A DNA stretch of 64,000 nucleotides from Marinomonas phaeophyticola. Its GTDB lineage: Bacteria; Pseudomonadota; Gammaproteobacteria; Pseudomonadales; Marinomonadaceae. Made by a program: the position numbers and the translations under genes. Shown in pieces: positions 26,295 to 34,460 of this stretch. Where the stretch lies: assembly GCF_026966905.1 (NCBI RefSeq), contig NZ_JAPUBN010000011.1, positions 124,001 through 188,000 on the forward strand, read 5' to 3'. Every line of letters starts with the position of its first letter. Positions within the stretch are counted from its first letter, which is position 1. The notes beneath the pieces are model-generated. The model did not search any database. It was not told the DNA's origin and saw only the letters and a program-made list of their open reading frames with translations.

Positions 26295-26921
26295 ACTCTT
26301 CCTCAGAATGACTAAAATTTATATTTATCGCTGAAGTGATTCAGACATAACCACAGTACGTGTATTATTCTATGTTTTTTAGAAATAAAGCGACATTTTT
26401 ACTAAATAAAGCGACATTTCTTTTTGCCTTTTTCCATAATTTCACTTTATTAACCGCCTATATATTGGAGAAAGCCCGATTTTGAAAAGGAAAACTGAAC
26501 TTGATTTTTGATAAATTGAGATATCTCCTTTGATTTTAAATGAAACTAAATTATCACTCCGCCTGTTTCGTTTTGATCGAAATCACGGGGTTCAACGTGC
26601 TAGTCTTGCGCTATCTGAAGATGATTTTTCATGCCGCGTATTTGGAGGGGGCATTTAGATGTTGTTTGGTGAATGGCTTACATCATTGCCTTGTTAACCG
26701 CTGTCATTCATATTCTAATTGATGAGCGCCCTGTTGCTCGCATTCGTGCCATGCTGGCATAAAAAAGATGGAATACTAAGGAGTGTAGCAATAGGTGTTG
26801 AGCGGAATGTTCCCAATGAGAGGCTGTTGTTACTAGATCATTAGTAAACCCATTTTATATTTTAAGTAAACTAATGTACCTACCTTAGATTAGCAGGTAC
26901 ACTTGCCGAAATTTTACTAAA
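26295..26921. other. Long intergenic region upstream of the Opu operon and the DMT gene
   Basis: 627 bp between divergent genes. No gene supported. A near-duplicated AT-rich stretch (AAATAAAGCGACATTT at 26384-26398 and again at 26405-26418) lies where the Opu-operon promoter or a GlxA-type site would be expected. At 26673-26762 a 29-codon hydrophobic frame (MAYIIALLTAVIHILIDE) may be a remnant of a lost membrane gene. Confidence 0.45.
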
Positions 26922-27815
26922 ATGGAATGGGTTGTCATGTTAATACTGGTTGCTGTCACTTTTTTATGGGCGTTTTCTTTTAGTCTAATCGGGGTCTATC
27001 TTGCGGGGCAGGTTGATGCCTGGTTCTCTGTTTTAATGCGGGTTTCACTGGCGACGATTGTCTTTCTTCCCTTTTTGAAGTTGCGCCAGATTGAACTTAA
27101 AGTCGCCTTGCAGTTGATGGTATGCGGCGCTTTTCAATTGGGTATCATGTACGGTTTTTATTACCAGTCATTCCTATATTTGTCGGTACCTGAGGTATTG
27201 TTGTTTACGGTAATGACGCCAATTTATATTACGCTATTAAATGATTTACTTGATCGTCGCTTGAATATTGGCTTTATCATCAGTGCTTTATTGGCGGTTG
27301 TTGGTGCTATTTCTATTCGATATCAAGGTATTGATGAAGGCTTTATTAAAGGCTTGTTAATTGTGCAGGGTGCCAATCTTTGTTTTGCTGCGGGTCAGGT
27401 TGGCTATAAAAGAATTATTGCGAAAGAACGTCCAGATTTGCCTCAAAGGACGGTGTTTGGCTGGTTCTTTATTGGTGCGTTAGCGGTTGTTATTCCTTGC
27501 TATTTAGCTTTAGGGAACCCAGAAAAACTGCCAACAACCACTTTACAATGGTCTATTTTAACCTACCTTGGTGTGGTGGCTTCAGGTTTAGGCTACTTCG
27601 CTTGGAATAAGGGGGCAACACTCGTGAATGTTGGCGCTTTAGCGGTAGCAAATAATTTATTGATCCCTGCAGGAATTTTAGTCAATGTGATCTTTTGGAA
27701 TCGTGACGCGGACATTGTTCGTCTTGGTATTGGTGCATCCATTATTTTATTAGCTCTGTTGGTTAACGATAAATTCAATCAAAAAGTTCAAAAATCTCAA
27801 GCGGTTACACATTAG
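26922..27815 (+). CDS. DMT superfamily (EamA) transporter
   Basis: 297 residues with ten hydrophobic segments in two EamA repeats (start FLWAFSFSLIGVYLAG; second repeat from about residue 146, FCAAGQVGYK region). Drug/metabolite transporters of this type export or import amino acids, amines or other small metabolites. An ATG five codons downstream is an alternative start. Alone on the + strand, divergent from the Opu operon and followed 90 bp later by a cysteine-cluster protein. Confidence 0.85.
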   Translation: MEWVVMLILVAVTFLWAFSFSLIGVYLAGQVDAWFSVLMRVSLATIVFLPFLKLRQIELKVALQLMVCGAFQLGIMYGFYYQSFLYLSVPEVLLFTVMTPIYITLLNDLLDRRLNIGFIISALLAVVGAISIRYQGIDEGFIKGLLIVQGANLCFAAGQVGYKRIIAKERPDLPQRTVFGWFFIGALAVVIPCYLALGNPEKLPTTTLQWSILTYLGVVASGLGYFAWNKGATLVNVGALAVANNLLIPAGILVNVIFWNRDADIVRLGIGASIILLALLVNDKFNQKVQKSQAVTH

Positions 27816-27905
27816 TTTTGGTTGATAGGGATAAGGGGCTGAGTTTTTGTCCCTTTTTCATTATCGCTTGAGATAGAATGTGTCATTATTTTTATCGGTG
27901 ATCTC

Positions 27906-28202
27906 ATGAGCATTCCTATTAAAGACGTATCAGATGCAGAAATAACCTGCTCAAACTGCCGAGCTTGTTGCTGCCAGTTGGAAGTGATGATTATTAGCGA
28001 CACAGGGGTTCCTGAAAAGCATATTGCTGTTGATGAATGGGGCGGTGAAACTATGTTACGTCTAGAGGATGGTTGGTGCTCTGCGCTGGATCGTGACAGC
28101 TTGATGTGTTCCATTTATGAAAATCGACCTTGGATTTGTCGAGAGTTTGAAATGAGCTCCTATGAATGCCGGACAGAAAGAAAGTCTCAAGGATTAGACT
28201 AG
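27906..28202 (+). CDS. YkgJ-family cysteine cluster protein
   Basis: 98 residues. CSNCRACCCQLE near the N-terminus and CSALDRDSLMCSIYENRPWICREFE in the second half fit the PF03692 zinc/iron-chelating family (CxxCxxCC). Metal binding is the family expectation; the role is unknown. Starts at ATG 27906 with a weak site upstream (GGTGATCTC). Followed by a conserved hypothetical gene 52 bp later, possibly in one operon. Confidence 0.85.
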   Translation: MSIPIKDVSDAEITCSNCRACCCQLEVMIISDTGVPEKHIAVDEWGGETMLRLEDGWCSALDRDSLMCSIYENRPWICREFEMSSYECRTERKSQGLD

Positions 28203-28254
28203 CCTTTTCCAATTTTTAATCTCACTAACTATATAAGTAAATAGAGGATGGAGA

Positions 28255-28602
28255 ATGCGAAAAACCGATAAAAAGTTAGAGAATCAAATTAGAACCGCAT
28301 TAACCGTCGTATGTGAAACCTCTCTAAAGTCTTTTTCTGGCTTTCAGTGGTTAACACACCAGGTTAATTATTCAACTTTCCCTGATAGTTTGAAAGTCGT
28401 CTGTATCTTTGATACGAACGATAACCTTGCCCGCTTTACGACTATTCAGCAGCAAGAACTGAGTCATCTTATTCAGAAAAAACTCTTTGAAATTGACGTT
28501 ATTTTAAAGAAAGTAGATCGTCATATCTCTTATGACACGGAAGAAAATTGTCAGCAATACCATAATGGTAAATGGGCAGAAAGGCTGGAAAGTATTAAAT
28601 AA
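28255..28602 (+). CDS. Conserved hypothetical protein (115 aa)
   Basis: No signal peptide or membrane span. Begins MRKTDKKLENQIRTALT and ends with NCQQYHNGKWAERL; I recall similar proteins of unknown role in Vibrio and Shewanella-like genomes, sometimes mislabelled Fis-family regulators, but no helix-turn-helix is evident. GAGGATGGAGA immediately upstream is a strong ribosome-binding site. Follows the cysteine-cluster gene on the same strand. Confidence 0.75.
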   Translation: MRKTDKKLENQIRTALTVVCETSLKSFSGFQWLTHQVNYSTFPDSLKVVCIFDTNDNLARFTTIQQQELSHLIQKKLFEIDVILKKVDRHISYDTEENCQQYHNGKWAERLESIK

Positions 28603-28681
28603 GCCTATTTTTATGTGATTAAGGTGTAGAGGGAATGATGTATATTGAATTAGAAAGTATGCTCAGAACGCCACCCTCCTA

Positions 28682-28861
28682 AAAATTTGTATTGAAGTCA
28701 CGATTACAGAAGTATTTCTACATTGTGCAAAATCTCTTATGCGGTCTAATCTTTGGTTGATTGAATCTCAAATAGTAAGTTTGTCTTTTCCGACGATGGG
28801 AAAAATGATTAATGATCAGCTTGCTATTGATGAGCCAGCAGAAACTCAAGAGAAAATGTAG
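28682..28861 (+). pseudogene. 3' fragment of a pyridoxamine 5'-phosphate oxidase-family gene
   Basis: About 59 codons ending at TAG 28861 encode VTITEVFLHCAKSLMRSNLW and LSFPTMGKMINDQ, the typical end of a PPOX-type flavin split-barrel protein. No start or upstream two-thirds exists; the frame closes at 28646-28648. A deleted gene remnant at the edge of the decay zone. Confidence 0.7.
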
Positions 28862-28917
28862 AACGATATAAGAAGGAGTTATAATGTTTTGAAAAAAATA
28901 GTGATTTGTTTGGATAT

Positions 28918-28955
28918 AAAAAAACCAAACTGCCTAAGAAAAAACAGTTTGGTTT
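28918..28955 (-). terminator. Terminator of the second small secreted-protein gene
   Basis: Minus-strand perfect arms AAACCAAACTG / CAGTTTGGTTT followed by TTTTATATCC. Same position as at copy 1 but a different stem sequence; similar to the remnant at 32250-32284. Confidence 0.85.
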
Positions 28956-28999
28956 AAAAAGGAATCTTGGAAAAGAGGGAGCGCTTTTCGCTAATTCAA

Positions 29000-29284
29000 T
29001 TAGTTAGCAAAATGGGCCGCATTAAATACAGTTTGAAGTTCTTCGTACTTGTCGTTGTAAGCATCGGCTTTCTTAGTGAAAGTGTTGGCGCCTTTTAGAT
29101 TAACCTCTGCATTGTACTGAATGCCGTGCTTATCTAATGTATTAGACAAAGCTTCTACACTAGAGATGCTGTTACGATAAGTTTCGTAAGCCGAATCATC
29201 AGAAGATCCTGATGCGGCAAAAGCAGACGTTGCGATTGCAGAAGAAGTCAAAAGAGCCAATGTTGCTTTAGTAAATGTGTTCAT
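29000..29284 (-). CDS. Small secreted protein of unknown function, copy 2
   Basis: 94 residues, seven substitutions from copy 1 (16528-16812), clustered at the signal cleavage site (SAFAASG) and in the mid-region (NAEVNLKGA). Signal peptide to about residue 23, mature chain without Cys. Upstream block and terminator placement are conserved. The two copies are 12.5 kb apart in the same orientation, and a third decayed tail lies 3.3 kb to the right (32250-32341). Unknown function. Confidence 0.85.
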   Translation of the reverse strand: MNTFTKATLALLTSSAIATSAFAASGSSDDSAYETYRNSISSVEALSNTLDKHGIQYNAEVNLKGANTFTKKADAYNDKYEELQTVFNAAHFAN

Positions 29285-29462
29285 AATAAATCTCCAAAAC
29301 CGTTAAGTTTAATAAGTAGGTGAACCGCTGTTGCGTTTCGATGGAGTGATTATTACCTAAGTTTTGTACTAAAAATAGCCTTTGGAGTGTGCTTCCGCGG
29401 TTGTTACTTGATGTCGCTTTTATTGGCATCAATTAAGAATTTAAAGGATGGAATGTGCAGGG
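29285..29462 (-). promoter_or_regulatory. Conserved leader/promoter block of secreted-protein gene copy 2
   Basis: Aligns with 16813-16992 with scattered substitutions; the CTTCCGCGGTTGTTAC block and the AATAGCCTTTGGA stretch are unchanged. From 29463 to 29620 I see no gene. Confidence 0.6.
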
Positions 29463-29620
29463 ATACGAATATTTAAAACACATTTATCGTCTTATCAATC
29501 TCATCACCGTGAGTGTCTCAAGTGATTTATTTGTGTTTACATCGAATCGCCATATCTTATTTTGTTTATTCTTAAGAGCGTGTCTGATTAGTTTAAGAGA
29601 GCGCAGAATTAATAAGACAT

Positions 29621-31236
29621 CTAATCAGGCATCTCTATAGACTCTAAAAAATCTTCCGCTTCATTCCCCTGAAGAAGCGCTAATGTTGAAATGATCCCGG
29701 CATTTATACAGGTTGGTGCGGCAATGGTAACGCTCCTCGGTGCATTGGTAATAGGCCAACCAGTAATGGTATTGAGAACATGAGAATAGCGAATGCCGTT
29801 TTTTAAGAGGAAACGCTGACTGTCTTCTGAGGTGGCCAGTGCTCCTGATGAAAGCGCAATAATAGGTTTTGCTTTTGTTGCGTCTACAATGGGTTCAATA
29901 CCAACCTTCCAACTTTCTCCGTTTAACCTTCGGCCATTGCAGGCGAGATCTCCGCCACAATTAATTAAAATGGCCGCATCTAGGCTAGGGTAAAGTTCTT
30001 GTTTAGTCAGTTTTCCATACCCTTGAGCGCTATTGCTTTCTTGGTGATACAGAGAAACACGCGTGTAGAATTCAGTGTTATCGGCAAATTGATAACCGTA
30101 TTTTAGCCCATGGTGTAGGTATCTAAATCACCCAAACGGTAATCAGCACTGGCAAATTCGTTATTAGAATGGTCGCTGGCATTTAAGTAGCGGTGGTAAA
30201 AGTCCGCCTTGCTTTGAGTATACCAGCGAAGTTGTGGCTCCAAATACTGCTTATTAAAACGGAAACGGTTTTTTGCATCAATTGTGTGGGAATGAATGCC
30301 CCAATCATCAGACATGTAACGATAGCTAAGATCTAGAATATCGTTATTGTCGAGCTGGTATTTTGTCTGCCAGTAAAGGCTTTGTTTTAATCGTGAGTCC
30401 GGTCGGCTTTCGTATAAATAGAGGTCTCGGTTATTACTTTGAAAATTACCACCATAGTTTTCTCCTGAGTTATCATTGATCACAGAGAGAATTTTATAGG
30501 GGTCTGTTAAATAACCGGAACTGGTACTTACCCCATAATTAAATTGCATAATAGTTCTGCTATTTATAACTTGACTAATACCAAATACCGCATCGATTAC
30601 GCTTTTATCATCTGAATCTTGACGTTGTGAGAACTCGTTATTTGAGCTGTTTTCTGGAACTTGAAATAACTTGCTTGGAATCCCTCCAACTGGGTTAAGA
30701 GTGTCATTTGACAGGTTTAGCCCCATTGTCAATGTGGTGTTTTTCTGATTGAAATACCGTGATACATTGCCATTAACACCTAAAGATTGATAGTCGTATT
30801 CTTTTGAAAAATAGCCTCCAATACCGTAGGACCAATCTCGGGAGATAGGGGCTGACCAATTTGTTGAAAGTGCAAGGCGGGTATCTTTAAAGGTGTCGTC
30901 TAACGTTGGTTGGTTCACCTCGGTACGATAAGAACCATTACCGGAAGGGCTCGTAAACGTTTGCACTTGATCGCTTGGAGTGGCTCCTGTAAGGGTGTCG
31001 GCGGCCAGTTTAATGTTACGCTTGGTTTCCTCATCGTAGTTTTTTGTCGCACTAATCACAGGTTCAGCTGCTGACACGCGTCCCTCTGTTTCAGAGTAAA
31101 GTAGAAAGGCGGCATCTACATCCCAACTGTCCTCAGCATTTGCATTGCTTGCTAATCCACCGATAAGAGCGCAGCTTGCTGCTGTTAGTAAGCTAGCCAG
31201 TTCTTTATTTTTTGCGTTTTTTTTAGTTACAGCCAC
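29621..31236 (-). pseudogene. DUF3570::ApbE deletion fusion
   Basis: The N-terminal ~435 residues are a DUF3570 protein (signal-peptide-like start VAVTKKNAKNKELASLLTAA, then outer-membrane beta-barrel repeats such as LDLSYRYMSDDWGIHSH). After the barrel's ending KQELYPSLDAAIL the frame runs directly into the C-terminal third of ApbE, the FAD:protein FMN transferase (INCGGDLACNGR, ALATSEDSQR, HVLNTITGWPITNAPRSVTI, STLALLQG), and stops at 29621. One base is missing near C3 at 30107-30109; with it restored the whole span is a single 538-residue frame. The DUF3570 C-terminus and ApbE N-terminal two-thirds are gone. Start GTG 31236 overlaps the end of the DUF4266 gene. Confidence 0.8.
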
Positions 31237-31431
31237 AACCACCACCTCCGAAACCTTGTCCGCCACTACTGGCCTCTTTACTGAAATAGATATGATCATT
31301 CAAACTACTTTCGATAGGATCACTAATAAGGTTCATTTCTTGTTGAGCAAGAACGCCTTGCTCCCATGGCTTACCCCTTTTCAAACTGGTACTAACGGGT
31401 GGGGGAATATACGGCAGGGTCTCGCACTCAT
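31223..31431 (-). pseudogene. DUF4266-domain protein, frameshifted, atypical N-terminus
   Basis: The last ~49 residues (PWEQGVLAQQEMNL, HIYFSKEASSGGQGFGGGG, CGCN end) are the complete DUF4266 domain, a small protein that accompanies DUF3570 and ApbE. ATG 31431 is out of frame; adding one base to the run at 31401-31405 gives 69 residues. The usual lipoprotein signal (Leu-rich, then Cys) is absent and replaced by MSARPCRIFPPPVSTS, so the 5' end is probably recombined. Overlaps the DUF3570 start by 14 nt. Confidence 0.65.
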
Positions 31432-31535
31432 TCTCTGTTTTTCTTTTTGTCTAATGGCAATTTAGTTAATAGTCGTCAAGGTGAGATAGATTTAGGGGAA
31501 TTCAACACGCTTCTTCAATCAACTTTGGCGTCCTT

Positions 31536-32211
31536 ATGAAAGCAGGAATGGGTTTGTGCATACTAGTTGTAGAAGACGATGTCTCTTTGACTGAGGGCCT
31601 GTTGACGGCATTAAAAAGAGAAGGGTATACGGTAGATGCATTGTATGACGGGATTCATGCCATCGAAGCCTTGTCTATTGACGGTAGGGGTTGATCGTTC
31701 TACCCGTATTGTTTCTCAGTTACTTGCATTAGCCAGACTAGAGCATAAGAAAGAAGCCCTGACAACCAAGAGTGACATATTAGTCATCACCCGGGCAATG
31801 ATCGCGGCAATGCTCCCTTTAGCTTGGAAGCGAGATATTGAAATCGTACTGAATGTTGATGATGGTCTTTCTTGGAATTGCTTAGTTGAAACCAATCATA
31901 TCGAAATTTTATTACAGATCTTAATAAGTAACAGTATTAAGTTTTCACCTGATGGCGCTATCATTAGTCTGGTTTGGACTCAATCTGCAGATGCTGCCGA
32001 ATTAAAGGTAATTGATACTGGTAAAGGCGTTTCAAAAGAAGATATTGCCAGGTTAAGCGAACGCTTTTTTCGCTCAGGTACCATGGATGGTGCAGGGCTA
32101 GGGCTATCGATTGTAAAAAATATAGTGGATAAGTACCAAGGTAGGTTATCTTTTAATGGTTCATCTCCTCAAGGGTTAACGGTAACGATAAGCTTACCTA
32201 TTATGATCTGA
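31536..32211 (+). pseudogene. Response regulator / histidine kinase deletion remnant
   Basis: From ATG 31536 the first 48 codons are the start of an OmpR-type receiver (ILVVEDDVSLTEGLLTALKR, acidic pair present). Near 31675 the sequence jumps to the kinase part just after the phospho-His helix (VGVDRSTRIVSQLLALARLE) in another frame and continues through the full ATPase domain (N-box NSIKFSPDG, DTGKGVS, GAGLGLSIVKNIV) to the stop at 32211. Receiver phospho-Asp, DNA-binding domain, sensor and H-box are all lost. Originally a QseB/QseC-like pair, probably for the neighbouring DUF4266-DUF3570-ApbE genes. Confidence 0.8.
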
Positions 32212-32249
32212 CTGGCTCCTTGATAGGATTACCTTGGCGGTCTAGGTCA

Positions 32250-32341
32250 AAAGGCCAAACGGCTCAAGGAAAACAGTTTGGCTTAATCAAGGAACTTTGG
32301 AAAAGAGGGTGCGCTGTTTGCTAATTTAATTAGCTAAGCGG
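32250..32341 (-). repeat. 3' tail and terminator of a third small secreted-protein gene
   Basis: GAAAACAGTTTGGCTTAATC through GGAAAAGAGGGTGCGC and CTAATTTAATTAG aligns with 28938-29004 (terminator hairpin, spacer and last codons of copy 2). The match ends at the last codons; no coding body follows. Hairpin arms GGCCAAAC / GTTTGGCT are still present. Confidence 0.7.
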
Positions 32342-32480
32342 TTCTATGTATTTGTTTAAAGTGACGCAGACTAATGCTAATTTTTTATGACTAGTATGTT
32401 TAGACTGCGAGTCGGTGATGAATAGTCGCGATTAAGTTATCAATAGGTTAGATTAAACGAATGCTAGTCGCTATATAGAG

Positions 32481-33194
32481 CTACTCTCTATTATTAATAC
32501 TAACCATGACAGCATCCGGTCTCCAATACTCAAATTCGCAGTCAATTATGTTATTGTGTTGATTATAATTAACACGGCAAATTTTCAAAACTTGTTGCCC
32601 TGGGTGCATATTTAATGCATGAATAACATGTTCAGGGGCAGATGTAGGAATAAAATCAAAATGGGAGCAACTATTTCTGAATCCATATTTTTTTGCATAT
32701 AGCTCAGTAAGTGATTGTGATAAATCCTCTGATAATATATCAGGGAAATATTGACTAATGAGGCAGTTTTCGACAAATAATACAGCACGGCCATCAATGT
32801 AACGCAATCGTTCAATTATATGAATTGGGGTAGGTTTAGATAGCTTTAATGTTGTTGCAATAGCACTCGGGGCCACCATACTTTTAACATTCAATAATAG
32901 CGTTTTAGCGACACGTTGTTGATCGCTTATCATCTGATGAAAGTGGCCTCTTGACAGGGGGTTATATTCAATTCTAGGTGGAGATACAAACCATCCTCGA
33001 CGATTTTCTCTATAAATTAAGCCCTCAACTTCCAGAGAATGCAATGCACTTTTTACACTGATTCTCGTCAGTGAAAAAAGCTCGCTTAATTCACGCTCTG
33101 AAGGGATTTTTTGTAAAGGTAATAATAGCTGCCTGCTAATTTGATCTCGTAAGATCTCTTTAATGTTCTGAGAATTTTTCTTTGTTATATCCAC
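32481..33194 (-). CDS. GntR/HutC-family regulator with UTRA domain (PhnR-like)
   Basis: 237 residues. N-terminal winged helix (IPSERELSELFSLTRISVKSALHSLEVEGLIYRENRRGWFV), then a UTRA ligand domain (ERLRYIDGRAVLFVENCLI ... FEYWRPDAVMV). Divergent from the ABC operon starting at 33399 with 204 bp between them. PhnR proteins in this position repress 2-aminoethylphosphonate uptake genes. The palindrome TGGACTAGTCCA at 33362-33373, just after the operon's predicted promoter, is the likely operator. Confidence 0.85.
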   Translation of the reverse strand: MDITKKNSQNIKEILRDQISRQLLLPLQKIPSERELSELFSLTRISVKSALHSLEVEGLIYRENRRGWFVSPPRIEYNPLSRGHFHQMISDQQRVAKTLLLNVKSMVAPSAIATTLKLSKPTPIHIIERLRYIDGRAVLFVENCLISQYFPDILSEDLSQSLTELYAKKYGFRNSCSHFDFIPTSAPEHVIHALNMHPGQQVLKICRVNYNQHNNIIDCEFEYWRPDAVMVSINNRE

Positions 33195-33313
33195 TTAGCC
33201 TAACTCAATAATATTTTATATATTTTATATATTTAAACTACAAAAGCGTAAAAAGCAATCTAATCCTTTTTGATCTAAAGCGTTTGAATTAAATATCCAC
33301 TCTTCCTATTTTT

Positions 33314-33342
33314 TTGTAAACAAAATGAAACATTCATAAGAT
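33314..33342 (+). promoter_or_regulatory. Predicted sigma-70 promoter of the phosphonate-type operon
   Basis: TTGTAA (33314-33319), 17-bp spacer, TAAGAT (33337-33342). Start of transcription would fall near 33350, with the palindrome at 33362-33373 just downstream. Confidence 0.5.
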
Positions 33343-33361
33343 AGTATGAAAATTCACTTAC

Positions 33362-33373
33362 TGGACTAGTCCA
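33362..33373. promoter_or_regulatory. Putative operator of the GntR/UTRA regulator
   Basis: Perfect palindrome TGGACTAGTCCA, immediately after the predicted transcription start and 25 bp before the first gene. The form agrees with HutC-type operators in being a short palindrome, but the exact consensus for this protein is not known. Confidence 0.5.
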
Positions 33374-33398
33374 ACAAAAGAAGAAGGATGAAGAGAGA

Positions 33399-34448
33399 AT
33401 GAAAATGTTAAAAACGACTACAGCACTTCTTGCACTATCGCTTCCCCTAGGTGTCTATTCAGCAGAATCGATTGATTTACTGATTAACGCGGCACAAAAA
33501 GAGGGTCAGGTGTACAGTGTTGGTATGCCAGATAGCTGGGCAAACTGGAAAGACACATGGGTTGATCTTAAAGATAAATATAATATTAGCCATCAAGATA
33601 CAGATATGAGCTCTGCTCAAGAAATAGCAAAATTTGAATCTGAAAAGAAAAATGCTACCGCAGATATTGGTGATATTGGTTTCGCATTTGCACGAGTTGC
33701 AACTCAAAAAGGAATAACGCAACCCTATAAACCGAGTACTTGGGATGAAATCCCTAATTGGGCAAAAGATAAAGATGGTCATTGGATGCTGGCTTATACA
33801 GGAACCATTTCTTTTATTTCTAATAACAATCTAGTTAAAAATACTCCCAAAACATGGGCCGATTTACTTGAAGGTGATTATAAAGTAACAATCGGTGATG
33901 TTGGTGTTGCTTCTCAAGCAAACAATGCCGTATTGGCTGCTGCTTTTGCTAATGGAGGGAATGAGTCAAATTTAAAACCAGCTATTCAATTTTTTGAAAA
34001 ACTGTCGAAGCAAGGGCGTCTTTCTTATACCGATCCAAGCTTAGCGAATTTAGAAAAAGGGGAAGTGGAAGTTGCTGTTATGTGGGATTTTAATGCACTT
34101 AATTATCGAGATAAAATCGGCCGTGAACGTTTTAGTGTTGGGATTCCTCAAGATGGTTCAGTAACATCCGGCTATACCACTATTATTAATAAATACGCAA
34201 AAAATCCTAATGCAGCAAAACTTACACGAGAATACATTTTCAGTGATGTAGGGCAAATTAATCTAGCAAATGGCTACGCTCGTCCAATTCGTACTAACGT
34301 AACATTGCCTGCTGAAACGCAAGCAAAGCTGATTCCTAATGAGCAATATAAAGCATCTAATCCAATCACAGATTTTGAAGCTTGGGAAAAGTCAGCGCGT
34401 AAATTACCTCGTGCATGGCAAGAAAGTGTGTTAATCCATCAACAATAA
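33399..34448 (+). CDS. ABC substrate-binding protein (PhnS/AfuA-like, class with 2-AEP or iron type)
   Basis: 349 residues with signal peptide (cleavage around residue 22, VYS-A). Mature part starts ESIDLLINAAQKEGQVYSVG, and YTDPSLANLEKGEVEVAVMWD and TSGYTTIINKYAKNP are typical of the family that holds phosphonate (PhnS), thiamine, polyamine and ferric-ion binding proteins. Strong AAGAGAGA site. First gene of six in an operon; the neighbouring GntR/UTRA regulator and two phosphatase genes favour an organophosphorus ligand. Specificity inferred. Confidence 0.85.
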   Translation: MKMLKTTTALLALSLPLGVYSAESIDLLINAAQKEGQVYSVGMPDSWANWKDTWVDLKDKYNISHQDTDMSSAQEIAKFESEKKNATADIGDIGFAFARVATQKGITQPYKPSTWDEIPNWAKDKDGHWMLAYTGTISFISNNNLVKNTPKTWADLLEGDYKVTIGDVGVASQANNAVLAAAFANGGNESNLKPAIQFFEKLSKQGRLSYTDPSLANLEKGEVEVAVMWDFNALNYRDKIGRERFSVGIPQDGSVTSGYTTIINKYAKNPNAAKLTREYIFSDVGQINLANGYARPIRTNVTLPAETQAKLIPNEQYKASNPITDFEAWEKSARKLPRAWQESVLIHQQ

Positions 34449-34460
34449 TTGAGGTGTAAT

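Noticed and set aside
26540..26762. Possible small genes in the Opu/DMT gap
   Set aside because: Only short, unsupported frames; noted as possible remnant within the intergenic entry rather than called.
29455..29640. 61-codon + strand frame downstream of the secreted-protein leader
   Set aside because: Starts within the duplicated leader and overlaps the end of the ApbE remnant; no codon pattern or start site; the equivalent region of copy 1 has no such frame.
31145..31465. 106-codon + strand frame over DUF4266/DUF3570 starts
   Set aside because: The opposite strand carries recognisable conserved domains here.
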